NCBI GenBank assembly: GCA_024279045.1 | Contig: JAJRRZ010000252.1 | Location: forward strand, 1 to 12,284 | Direction of reading: 5' to 3' | DNA: 12,284 nucleotides | DNA from: Alphaproteobacteria bacterium | GTDB taxonomy: Bacteria; Pseudomonadota; Alphaproteobacteria; Rhizobiales; Aestuariivirgaceae | In this document: piece by piece, positions 1-6,674 of the stretch | How positions within the stretch are numbered: position 1 is the first letter of the stretch | How the letters are laid out: each line of letters starts with the position of its first letter | The notes under the pieces: generated by a model | Seen by the model: the letters and a program-made list of their open reading frames with translations, nothing else | What the model was told of the DNA's origin: nothing | The model's database searches: none | Program-made: the position numbers and the translations under genes

Positions 1-638
1 CCCTGGCGTTCGGCGAAGATGGTCTGATAATCCTGCCTGTCGGCGATGTCGGGACGGCGGCGCGTGGCGATGTAGGGTGGAAGCGGCATGTCGCCAACAC
101 GCGACAACGCCGCGTCAAGCTCCTGTCCTGGACAGGAAAAGCGCAACACCACCTCGCCGCCTTCGCCCTTCTCCAGCACCTCGCCCCACAGCTCGTCCAC
201 CGAGCACCCCGCGCCGGACAGGCCGAAGAGAATGCGATCGCCCTCACGCAGTTTCTTCGCCGGGCGGGCGAAGGCGCGCCAGGTGGCCTCATCGACGCGC
301 TTGTGCAGATTGGTGGTGATCTTCGGCATGGAGCCGGCCCCGTCGCGCACGCGGCGGCCCGTCAGCATGGCGGGGATGACCTTCGTGTCGTTGAACACCA
401 GCACATCACCGGCGCGCAGAAAGTCTGGCAGATCGCGGAAGATGGCATCCTTCAGCACCGGTGTTCGTGCGGGCCGGGCGGATTGCGCCGGTTGGTCGGA
501 TTGTTCAGACTGGCCGGGACATACCACCAGCAGCCGCGCGGCATCACGCGGGCGCACCGGGCGCAGGGCAATGCGCTCCTCCGGCAGATGGAAGTCGAAA
601 TCCGAGAGTTTCAGGTTGTTGTGGTGATTTTCCGACAT
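1..638 (-). CDS. queA: QueA, S-adenosylmethionine:tRNA ribosyltransferase-isomerase (5' part, 3' end outside window)
   Basis: QueA transfers and isomerises the ribose of S-adenosylmethionine onto 7-aminomethyl-7-deazaguanine in the wobble position of tRNA, giving epoxyqueuosine; it is cytoplasmic. The ATG is at 638 and 212 codons are visible of about 350 usual for the family. Recognisable blocks are LSDFDFHLPEERIALRP at residues 11-27, the family core LVFNDTKVIPAMLTGRR, TNLHKRV, and MPLPPYIATR before the window edge. Residues about 43-59 form a Gln/Ser/Pro/Ala-rich stretch between LLVVCPG and the next conserved block (FRDLPDFLRAGD) that looks like a short insertion relative to the family. No strong ribosome binding site is visible (GAATCTCC precedes the ATG). 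addB lies 114 bp upstream on the same strand. In many genomes tgt follows queA; that would lie outside this window. The family call is firm. Confidence 0.95.
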   Translation of the reverse strand, partial: MSENHHNNLKLSDFDFHLPEERIALRPVRPRDAARLLVVCPGQSEQSDQPAQSARPARTPVLKDAIFRDLPDFLRAGDVLVFNDTKVIPAMLTGRRVRDGAGSMPKITTNLHKRVDEATWRAFARPAKKLREGDRILFGLSGAGCSVDELWGEVLEKGEGGEVVLRFSCPGQELDAALSRVGDMPLPPYIATRRRPDIADRQDYQTIFAERQ

Positions 639-663
639 GGAGATTCAAGCCCGAAGCCTTTGG

Positions 664-693
664 CCGCACAGGGCCTGATAGCAGGCCGTGCGG
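664..693 (-). other. Stem-loop between addB and queA
   Basis: CCGCAC (664-669) pairs with GTGCGG (688-693) and GGCCT (672-676) with AGGCC (683-687), around a six-base loop and a two-base bulge. On the minus strand it lies after the addB stop and 25 bases before the queA ATG. No T-run follows, so it is not a classical terminator. It may be an mRNA-stabilising or processing hairpin. A second small hairpin (CCTCGCT / AGCGAGG, 718-734) lies just after addB. Confidence 0.5.
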
Positions 694-752
694 GGGATGT
701 CAGCAGCTTCGCGCACTCCTCGCTTAAAGCGAGGCATGCGCGGCCCTGCATG

Positions 753-3700
753 TCAATTACGGGCGTTGGCGCGGGTGTCGGGCTGGTTGTCATCGGACTT
801 GTTGTCGATGGTCAGCAGCGGCAGCCATTCGCGCCAGCGGTTCAGGTGGTCGTAATCGCCGCCGCGCCGCTCGCGCTGGCCATGATCAAGCGGCAGATAG
901 GGCTGGTGTTTGTCCAGATAGGCATTCAGCAGACGGCGCAGGCCATCGAGCGCATCATCGGCGCGCTGGCGCACGTTGCGCTTGTCCTTGCCCCTTCCGG
1001 GGATGTGCCAGTTATCCAGATCCAGCGCTGGATCGCCACCGGACAATTGCGCCAGCACAAGCTCGCGCACGTTGCGGGCATCGCCGCTGGCGGCAAACCC
1101 TCCGGCAAAGGCGATGGCTGCTTCCAGATCCATCTGCGGGTCGTAAGCGGGCGAGGACGGATTTCGTTTGGGCAGCGTGCCGGTCTTGTAGTCGATGATG
1201 CGCAAGGAGCCGTCAGCCAGCACGTCCAGGCGGTCGGCGCGGGCGGAGATCACCGCCTCATGGCCATTGTCCAGCGGGAAGACCAGGCACCCCTCGCATT
1301 CGGCATGGGCATGCAGGAAGGCATCGCCGGAGCGCCAGGCGCGCTCGCATTGCTCCACCCAGGCCTCGGCCATGCGCCGCAGCCGCCCACGCACCTGCGC
1401 CAGATGCGCGGCATCGCCGATGTATTCGTGGTGTTTCTCCTCCAGCAGCCGGAACAACTCTTCGTCCGCCGCATGGGGCAACTGCCGTGGCCAGCGACTT
1501 GCGAACTCCTCCAGCGCGGCATGCACCATGGTGCCGAACAGTGCCGGGGTGGGTGCGGGCGAGAGCGGGTCGAGCGGTTGCAGGCGCAGCACCTGGCGGG
1601 CGAAGATGGCGTAAGGGTCGCGCAACAGCATGCGCACGCGGCTGGCGGAAAAGCGCAGCGGGCGCAAATGCACCGGCGGCCTGGGCCGTGGTGGGCGTAT
1701 GGGGCCGACGTGCCCGCCAGCATCGACATGCAGGCGCGGGTCGTCCAGCCGCGCGGCCAACGCCAGCGGCCAGTCATCAGCGGATGCCGCCTTCAGCAGC
1801 GCGCCATCCAGCCCGGCTGCCTTCAGCACCGCCTGCAGGCGCACCACCCAGCGCGATGGTTCCGCCGGTTGCTGGCCGATGCGCCGGGCAAAGGTCATCC
1901 ATACCTCGCCAGCGGCGGCGGCCTGGACGAAATCGTGCGCGGACAGACCCATGCGGCGCTCCGGCAGCGGCAGGCGCAGAGCTTCGCGATCGCCGCGATT
2001 CAGCCACGGATCGTTCTGCGCCACCTCCGGCCAGATGCCTTCGTTCAACCCGCCGAGGATGATGCGATCGGCACGCAGCAGACGCGCCTCCAGCAGGCCG
2101 AGAATGGACAGCCGCGCATGGGCCGGCTGGCGCGGGCGCAAGGGGTGCGAAGCCAGTTCGGCACGCAGGAAGGCGGCGAGATCCGCCGGCGTCATGTGCG
2201 GGGCGTCCGCGGCATGGGTCAGGATGTCGGCCAGCGTGGTGGTGAGCGCCTCGCCCGCCTCGCCGCGCCACAGCAGGCAGTGTGCGCCGGGTGGCGTGGC
2301 GATGTCCTGGGCCACCTCCAGCAACGTGCGCAACAATTCAGCGGCGTTTGCCGCCTGCCCACCGGCAAGTGCCGTGGCCAGCGGTTGCAGGCGCGTGGCG
2401 GCCTGTTGCGCCAGGCACAGCAGCGCGGCGCGGCGCTGCTCGCTCAGGTGGCGGGCGTTGGGATGGCCATGACGGCCTTCTTGTGCATCGGCCAGCGCCC
2501 GCAGGCGCTCCCTGGCCAAGGTGGGCAGCGCGTGCAGGCCATCGAAGCGCCACGCCGGGCGCAGCACGGCCAGTTCCAGATCCGCCGCGGCGCGGGCACA
2601 GTCGGCGCGAGTCATGCCAAAGCAGGCAAAGGGATGTTCCAGCAGGGCCATCAGCCGGACTGGCTCGAAGCCATGCAATGCCGCCTCCAGCAGCAGCATC
2701 AGGAACATGCCCGGCGGCGTATCGACCAGCGGCAGCCCGGCGGAATCGTCCACGGTGATGCGCCAGCGCGCCAGTTCCGCACGCACGGCACGGGCGAGAT
2801 CCCTGTCCGGGGTAACGAGCATGCAGGTGCGCCCGGGCTGTTGGAGGGTTTCGCGCATCAGCAAGGCAATGGCCAAAGCTTCCTGATGGCGGGTTTCGGC
2901 GGGCAGCAGGTGCAGATGCTCCTGCCCTCGTTGCAGTGCTTGGCGAATGTCGGCACGGTTGAGGCGCTCGTGCCAGGCATCGGAAGTGTCTGCCGGGCGC
3001 AGTGCCTCGCGCAGCAGCATGGCGCGACCGGCCCGGTGCGGCGCCTCCGCCGGGGTTTCGGCATCGGCGGAGAAGTCCAGCACTTCCACCTCCTGGCGCG
3101 CCGCCCCGACATGCTCCTGCAACAGCTTCTTCATGCCATATTGCGGATGGCCGGGGGGCAGCGCACGCCAGCTTTCCTCGTCCATTTCCACATCGAGGCC
3201 GGGCAGCACCACGCAGCCGTTGGGCAGGCGGGCAATGGTGGCCAGCAGCTCCGCCGTGGCCGGCAGCGAGCCAGTGGAGCCGGCAGCGATAACCAGCTCG
3301 GCGGGCGGGTTCTCGGCCAGCAACCGCGCCTGCAGGCGGATCAGCGCCGCGCGCCGCGCCGCCGCGCCCGTCTGCCCACGCGCGGCCAGCAGTGGCGGAT
3401 ATTCACGCGCCAGAAACTGCAGAAATGCCTTTGCCGCCAGCCGGTGTTCGGCGCGCTCGGCTAGCACCGGATCGTCATTCCACAAGGTATCGACGGCATC
3501 GAGCGGCTGTTCCTCGTTCTCGAAGGAATCGATCAGCCGCGCCAGCGAGCGCGCCAGCGGCAGGGCCGAACCCGGGTGCGCGCGCAGATGCGCCGCCAGC
3601 CGCCATTGTTGCGCCGTGCTGTCGGCAGCCCAGCGGCGCATCAGGTCGGCCAGCAGGAACAGGCGCGGCAAGGGAGCAATGGCTGGTGGCGGCAGGTCTT

Positions 3701-4043
3701 TGCCGCCGCTAGCCAGAGCCAGGGCCTCGGCCTCGGCAGAGAGTTGCAACTCGTCCTCGTCCACATCTCCCAACGGCAGGATGCGCGGCAGCAATTGCGC
3801 CGGGGCCCCGCTGCCGTGCAGGCGCAGCATGGCCGCCGCCAATGCACGGGCGGCGCGGCGCGTCGGCAGAAAGATGCGCCAGCCGGAAAAAGCCGGGAAC
3901 ACCCCCTGCCCTGCCGGGCAGGGAGCTCCCGTCGCACCACCTGGCAGGACGCCGCGGCGCATGGCCTGGGCCAGCGTGGCCAGAAAATCCGCCCCCGGCG
4001 GTATGGTGAACAGACGCGGGCGTGTCTGTGTGCCACTGCTCAT
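753..4043 (-). CDS. addB: AddB, subunit of the AddAB double-strand break repair helicase-nuclease
   Basis: AddB pairs with AddA to resect double-strand DNA ends to recombination hot spots for RecA loading; its C-terminal nuclease cuts the 5'-ended strand. The protein is 1,096 residues, close to the roughly 1,000 usual in alphaproteobacteria. The N-terminus (RLFTIPPGADFLATLAQAM) matches that group and has no intact Walker A motif. The C-terminal PD-(D/E)XK nuclease domain shows GTMVHAALEEF (H841), ARADRLD (D937) and IIDYKTG (D951, K953), so it looks active. No cysteine cluster follows, unlike the iron-sulfur AddB of Bacillus. I chose the ATG at 4043 (MSSGTQTRP) because the family starts near there; GGGAG lies 13 bases upstream. 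An in-frame ATG at 4088 would add 15 residues but has no ribosome binding site. addA is not adjacent on either side; queA follows. A long open frame antisense to this gene is a composition artefact. Confidence 0.95.
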   Translation of the reverse strand: MSSGTQTRPRLFTIPPGADFLATLAQAMRRGVLPGGATGAPCPAGQGVFPAFSGWRIFLPTRRAARALAAAMLRLHGSGAPAQLLPRILPLGDVDEDELQLSAEAEALALASGGKDLPPPAIAPLPRLFLLADLMRRWAADSTAQQWRLAAHLRAHPGSALPLARSLARLIDSFENEEQPLDAVDTLWNDDPVLAERAEHRLAAKAFLQFLAREYPPLLAARGQTGAAARRAALIRLQARLLAENPPAELVIAAGSTGSLPATAELLATIARLPNGCVVLPGLDVEMDEESWRALPPGHPQYGMKKLLQEHVGAARQEVEVLDFSADAETPAEAPHRAGRAMLLREALRPADTSDAWHERLNRADIRQALQRGQEHLHLLPAETRHQEALAIALLMRETLQQPGRTCMLVTPDRDLARAVRAELARWRITVDDSAGLPLVDTPPGMFLMLLLEAALHGFEPVRLMALLEHPFACFGMTRADCARAAADLELAVLRPAWRFDGLHALPTLARERLRALADAQEGRHGHPNARHLSEQRRAALLCLAQQAATRLQPLATALAGGQAANAAELLRTLLEVAQDIATPPGAHCLLWRGEAGEALTTTLADILTHAADAPHMTPADLAAFLRAELASHPLRPRQPAHARLSILGLLEARLLRADRIILGGLNEGIWPEVAQNDPWLNRGDREALRLPLPERRMGLSAHDFVQAAAAGEVWMTFARRIGQQPAEPSRWVVRLQAVLKAAGLDGALLKAASADDWPLALAARLDDPRLHVDAGGHVGPIRPPRPRPPVHLRPLRFSASRVRMLLRDPYAIFARQVLRLQPLDPLSPAPTPALFGTMVHAALEEFASRWPRQLPHAADEELFRLLEEKHHEYIGDAAHLAQVRGRLRRMAEAWVEQCERAWRSGDAFLHAHAECEGCLVFPLDNGHEAVISARADRLDVLADGSLRIIDYKTGTLPKRNPSSPAYDPQMDLEAAIAFAGGFAASGDARNVRELVLAQLSGGDPALDLDNWHIPGRGKDKRNVRQRADDALDGLRRLLNAYLDKHQPYLPLDHGQRERRGGDYDHLNRWREWLPLLTIDNKSDDNQPDTRANARN

Positions 4044-4164
4044 CAGCCCGTCAATTCTCCCTGGGAATCGCCATGCCTTGCCGCGCATTCTGCCATGGCA
4101 ACGGCAGACTGGCCATGACCGGGATCATCCCGCCTGCCGGGATGGTGGTGCGACAGGCCTTGAT

Positions 4165-4189
4165 ATTGTTGAGCGGAATACTCAACAAT
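4165..4189. promoter_or_regulatory. Perfect palindrome in the addB-tusE divergent gap, candidate operator
   Basis: ATTGTTGAG (4165-4173) and CTCAACAAT (4181-4189) are exact inverted repeats separated by seven bases. The site is AT-rich compared with its surroundings and lies 122 bp before the addB start and 112 bp before the tusE start. On the minus strand a weak -35/-10 pair (TTGTTG, 17 bases, TATCAA) overlaps it. It does not match the alphaproteobacterial LexA motif (GTTC-N7-GTTC). The regulator is unknown. Confidence 0.5.
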
Positions 4190-4215
4190 TGACGCAAGCG
4201 TTTCATCCGGAAAAA

Positions 4216-4232
4216 GACTGGCTGAACGATCC
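4216..4232 (+). repeat. Short direct repeat, left copy flanking tusE
   Basis: GACTGGCTGAACGATCC recurs as GACTGGCTGAATGATCC at 4650-4666, 16 of 17 bases identical. The two copies flank tusE, 69 bp before its start and 41 bp after its stop. The shared core could be chance given the GC content, but the placement is suggestive. Confidence 0.4.
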
Positions 4233-4300
4233 GCGCCACGACTTGAAAGGCTCCAGGCGTGGGGAGGGAATGCCTGCCAACAAGCGAAAGACAGCGTATC

Positions 4301-4609
4301 ATGAGCACCGCTACCATCGAATTGCCGCCGCGCGACGCCGACGGCTACCTGGAAAACATGAACGACTGGACGCCGGAGATCGGGCGCGCCATGGCCGAGG
4401 CCGACGGCATCGAGCTGACCGACGAAATGTGGGATCAGATCATGAAGGCGCGCGAGTATTACGAGAAATACAACCAGGTGCCGGCGCTGCGCGTGTTCAT
4501 GAAATACATCGGCAAGAAGAAGAAGGAGCTCTTCGACCTGTGGCAGACCGGGCCGATGAAGCCGATTACCAAATACGGTGGTCTGCCCAAACCGACTGGC
4601 TGCGTGTGA
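4301..4609 (+). CDS. tusE: TusE/DsrC-family sulfur-relay protein (single-cysteine, TusE-like)
   Basis: The family carries sulfur as a persulfide on a cysteine near the C-terminus. In gammaproteobacteria TusE passes it from TusBCD to MnmA for 2-thiouridine at the tRNA wobble base; DsrC does a related job in dissimilatory sulfur metabolism. The 102-residue protein has the family start (ELPPRDADGYLENMNDWTPEI), the middle block WDQIMKAREYYEKYNQVPALRVFMKYI, and the ending GGLPKPTGCV with the penultimate Cys101. The second DsrC cysteine, ten residues further in, is replaced by Thr90, so it is not a two-cysteine DsrC. I chose the ATG at 4301 because the preceding 14 residues from a GTG at 4259 are not family-like; the ribosome binding site is weak. 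It stands alone: no tusBCD, mnmA or dsr gene is near. The family is firm; the tusE name and exact pathway are less so. Confidence 0.88.
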   Translation: MSTATIELPPRDADGYLENMNDWTPEIGRAMAEADGIELTDEMWDQIMKAREYYEKYNQVPALRVFMKYIGKKKKELFDLWQTGPMKPITKYGGLPKPTGCV

Positions 4610-4649
4610 TGCGGCCAGCATGCCTTTCGGGGGCTGTGCGGGCCAGTCT

Positions 4650-4666
4650 GACTGGCTGAATGATCC
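4650..4666 (+). repeat. Short direct repeat, right copy flanking tusE
   Basis: GACTGGCTGAATGATCC, one mismatch to the copy at 4216-4232. It lies between the tusE stop and its terminator. Confidence 0.4.
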
Positions 4667-4726
4667 CCAATCGTTGTCCTGCACGCATCCCGTTGATCCC
4701 CGGCGATACCGGAGGGTCCCCACCGA

Positions 4727-4754
4727 CCCCGCGCCTTGGCGCGCGGGGTTTTTT
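4727..4754 (+). terminator. Intrinsic terminator downstream of tusE
   Basis: CCCCGCGC (4727-4734), a six-base loop, GCGCGGGG (4741-4748) and then six T (4749-4754): a textbook rho-independent terminator on the plus strand. It lies 118 bp after the tusE stop, so the transcript would carry a fairly long 3' untranslated stretch. Confidence 0.9.
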
Positions 4755-4760
4755 CGTTTG

Positions 4761-4872
4761 TCGTGCAGCAGAGTTCCGTGGTCAACGCTGCTGAATGCGC
4801 TTGGCCACAACGGTCGTTCGTGCAGAAAAGTTTCATGGCCGACACCGTCGGCCACAAATACCGTTCTTCGGG
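4761..4872 (+). repeat. Two tandem degenerate copies of a 55-bp intergenic repeat
   Basis: Unit 2 (4818-4872) matches the single copy at 11888-11942 at 43 of 55 positions without gaps. Unit 1 (4761-4817) matches that copy over its first 30 bases at 23 positions, then carries about ten extra bases before GGCCACA. Both units begin TCGTGCAG. Unit 2 contains the inverted repeat TGGCCGAC / GTCGGCCA. The pair fills most of the convergent gap between the tusE terminator and the smpB 3' end. No function is known to me. Confidence 0.7.
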
Positions 4873-4901
4873 GAAAATCCGGTGGAGGCGCCGTGGCGGG
4901 G

Positions 4902-5393
4902 TCAGCGGGTCATGCGCAGCAGGCGCTCCTTCTGGCGCTGCCAGTCGCGGCGCTTGATGGCCTCGCGCTTGTCGTGCTGCTTGCGGCCCTTGCCCAGGCC
5001 AATGAGCAGCTTCACCAGCCCGCGCGAATTGAAATACATCTTCAGCGGCACGATGGCCATGCCCTTGCGCGAGACCTCATCGGTCAGGCGCTTGATCTCG
5101 CGCCTGTGCATCAGCAGCTTGCGCTTGCGGCGCGGCTCGTGGTTGTTGATGTTGCCGAAGCGGTATTCGGGAATGTCGGCGTTGATCAGCCACAGCTCGC
5201 CCCCCTCCGGCGAAACATAGGCCTCGGCGATATTGGCGCGGCCCTCGCGCAATGACTTCACCTCCGTGCCCAGCAGCGCCAGGCCGGCCTCGAAGGTCTC
5301 GAGAATTTCATAGTCGTGCCGGGCGCGGCGGTTTTCGGCCACGAGCTTGCCACCGTCAGCCGTCTTGCGCGCACCGCCTTTCTTCGAGGACAT
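4902..5393 (-). CDS. smpB: SmpB, SsrA (tmRNA)-binding protein
   Basis: SmpB binds tmRNA and brings it to stalled ribosomes, occupying the empty A site so that trans-translation can tag the nascent chain and release the ribosome. The 163-residue protein is full length. It shows the OB-fold core (VAENRRARHDYEI, ETFEAGLALLGTEVKSLREG, NHEPRRKRKLLMH) and the basic C-terminal tail GRKQHDKREAIKRRDWQRQK that reads the mRNA channel. The start at 5393 (MSSKKGG) gives the normal lysine-rich N-terminus; AGAGAA lies about 13 bases upstream. dapA lies upstream on the same strand, the usual alphaproteobacterial order, so the two are probably co-transcribed. The 196-bp spacer holds a duplicated hairpin unit that may separate their expression. 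The ssrA gene is not in this window. Confidence 0.97.
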   Translation of the reverse strand: MSSKKGGARKTADGGKLVAENRRARHDYEILETFEAGLALLGTEVKSLREGRANIAEAYVSPEGGELWLINADIPEYRFGNINNHEPRRKRKLLMHRREIKRLTDEVSRKGMAIVPLKMYFNSRGLVKLLIGLGKGRKQHDKREAIKRRDWQRQKERLLRMTR

Positions 5394-5411
5394 GGGTAAT
5401 GGTTCTCTTTA

Positions 5412-5579
5412 TTTGTTGATGCGGCACCGGCCTCTCCCCCTCCCGACCACCCGGGGATTATGTGCAAGGTGGTCGGCAGGGGGCGAGGGCCTGAACTTTG
5501 TTGATGCGGCACCGACTCTCTCCCCTTCCCGACCAGCCGGAGTTCATGCGCCAACCGGGCGCGAGGGGGGAACAGGCTG
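5412..5579. repeat. Duplicated GC-rich hairpin unit between dapA and smpB
   Basis: TTTGTTGATGCGGCACCG occurs exactly at 5412-5429 and 5497-5514. Each copy is followed by a similar C-rich run (CTCTCCCCCTCCCGACCA; CTCTCCCCTTCCCGACCA). In unit 1 the C-rich arm (about 5429-5451) pairs with 5468-5491, including GACCACC with GGTGGTC and GGCC with GGCC, a stem of about 22 pairs with few mismatches. Unit 2 has a weaker partner arm (CCGGGCGCGAGGGGGGAAC). The units fill the spacer completely. Confidence 0.75.
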
Positions 5580-5589
5580 GCCGGAACAA

Positions 5590-6486
5590 TCAGTCCAGCA
5601 GGCCGGCATGCCGCATGGCCGCTTCCACCGCCTGCCTGCTGGCCTCGGCGATCTCCACCATCGGCAGCCGTGCGAACGGCGTGCACAGGCCCAGCAGCGA
5701 ACAGGCATATTTCACCGGGCCGGGCGAGGTTTCCACAAACAGCGCCTTGTGCAGCGGCATCAGCCTGTCCTGTATCTCCAGCGCCTTGCCGTAGTCTCCG
5801 GCCAGTGTTGCTTCCTGGAATTCGGCGCACAGCTTCGGCGCGACATTGGCCGTTACGGAGATGCAACCGCGCCCGCCGTGGGCATTGAAACCCAGCGCGG
5901 TGCCGTCCTCGCCGGAGAGCTGGATGAACTCCTCTCCCAGCTCCAGCCGCAGCAGCGAGGGGCGGTTCAGATCGCCCGTGGCATCCTTGATGCCGACGAT
6001 GTTGGCGCAGGCCTTTGCCAGCTTGACGATGGTGTCGTTGGCGATGTCCGCCACCGTGCGCCCCGGCACGTTGTAGAGGATGATCGGCAGCTCCGGCGTG
6101 GCCTCGGCCAGCGCGCGGAAATGGGCGAACAGCCCGGCCTGCGTGGGCTTGTTGTAATACGGCACGACCACCAGCGCCGCGTCGGCCCCGGCGTGCGCGG
6201 CGTGTTTCGTCAGCTCGATGGCCTCCGCGGTGGAGTTGGAGCCGGTGCCGGCAATCACCGGCAGGCGCCCGGCGGCCTGCTCGATGACGATTTCCACCAC
6301 CTTCATATGCTCGGTGTGATCCAGCGTGGGCGATTCGCCAGTAGTGCCCACCGCCACCAGCCCGTGCGAGCCCTGCTCCACGTGCCAGTCCACCAGCTTG
6401 CGCAGGGCATCCTCGTCGATGCCGCCATCTTCGCGCATCGGCGTGATCAGCGCCGGCAGCGATCCCCTGATCCTGGAGGTGTCCAC
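5590..6486 (-). CDS. dapA: DapA, 4-hydroxy-tetrahydrodipicolinate synthase
   Basis: DapA condenses pyruvate with aspartate semialdehyde, the first step committed to diaminopimelate and lysine, in the cytoplasm. The 298-residue TIM-barrel protein has all key residues of the family: GTTGES with T48 and T49, Y111 in PYYNKPTQ, Y138 and R143 in ILYNVPGRT, and the Schiff-base K167 in GIKDATGD. The start is a GTG at 6486, supported by AAGGGAG seven bases upstream; the nearby ATG at 6491 is out of frame. The late motif SGEDGTALGFNAHGGRGCISVTAN is intact. It is divergent from the lytic transglycosylase across a 356-bp gap and precedes smpB on the same strand. Lysine-site regulation cannot be judged from the sequence alone. 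Confidence 0.97.
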   Translation of the reverse strand: MDTSRIRGSLPALITPMREDGGIDEDALRKLVDWHVEQGSHGLVAVGTTGESPTLDHTEHMKVVEIVIEQAAGRLPVIAGTGSNSTAEAIELTKHAAHAGADAALVVVPYYNKPTQAGLFAHFRALAEATPELPIILYNVPGRTVADIANDTIVKLAKACANIVGIKDATGDLNRPSLLRLELGEEFIQLSGEDGTALGFNAHGGRGCISVTANVAPKLCAEFQEATLAGDYGKALEIQDRLMPLHKALFVETSPGPVKYACSLLGLCTPFARLPMVEIAEASRQAVEAAMRHAGLLD

Positions 6487-6555
6487 GGCATTGCTCCCTT
6501 GACATCATCCGGCCAGTGCCGGCGAAACCATTCGTCAACCAATGGCGGGCAGACT

Positions 6556-6569
6556 CTTGCACGTGCAAG
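6556..6569. promoter_or_regulatory. Perfect 14-bp palindrome upstream of dapA, candidate operator
   Basis: CTTGCACGTGCAAG reads identically on both strands. It is 70 bp upstream of the dapA GTG, a plausible operator position. No named regulator is implied. Confidence 0.4.
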
Positions 6570-6648
6570 TGTCGGGCGCAGGGCGCGCCGTGTTGCCCGC
6601 CGTGTTCCATGCTGCCGAGGCAGCTTAATCACATCCCCGCGCCAGCGG

Positions 6649-6674
6649 CAAGGCGCAATGACAAGGCGCAATGA
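6649..6674 (+). repeat. Exact 13-bp tandem duplication
   Basis: CAAGGCGCAATGA occurs twice without a gap. It is probably a replication slippage product in non-coding DNA. Confidence 0.6.

Noticed and set aside
303..3464. Open frame of more than 1,000 codons on the plus strand across addB
   Set aside because: It is antisense to a gene with clear AddB motifs, shows Gln/Ala/Arg-rich composition and no recognisable domain; long antisense frames are common in GC-rich coding DNA.
4126..4144. CATCCCG-CCTGC-CGGGATG hairpin as a terminator
   Set aside because: No T-run follows on either strand and no gene ends nearby; it lies between two divergent gene starts.
4269..4659. Alternative plus-strand frame beginning with a GGAGGGA-ATG just before tusE
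   Set aside because: The Shine-Dalgarno-like sequence abuts the ATG with no spacing, and the frame runs out of phase through tusE as Arg/His-rich sequence; tusE itself matches its family end to end.
4610..4760. Possible tRNA or small RNA gene between tusE and its terminator
   Set aside because: No cloverleaf, TYC-loop motif or promoter could be found; the stretch is better read as a 3' untranslated region.
5400..5590. CRISPR-like array in the dapA-smpB spacer
   Set aside because: Only two units, with imperfect repeats beyond 18 bp and no constant spacer length; no cas genes in the window.
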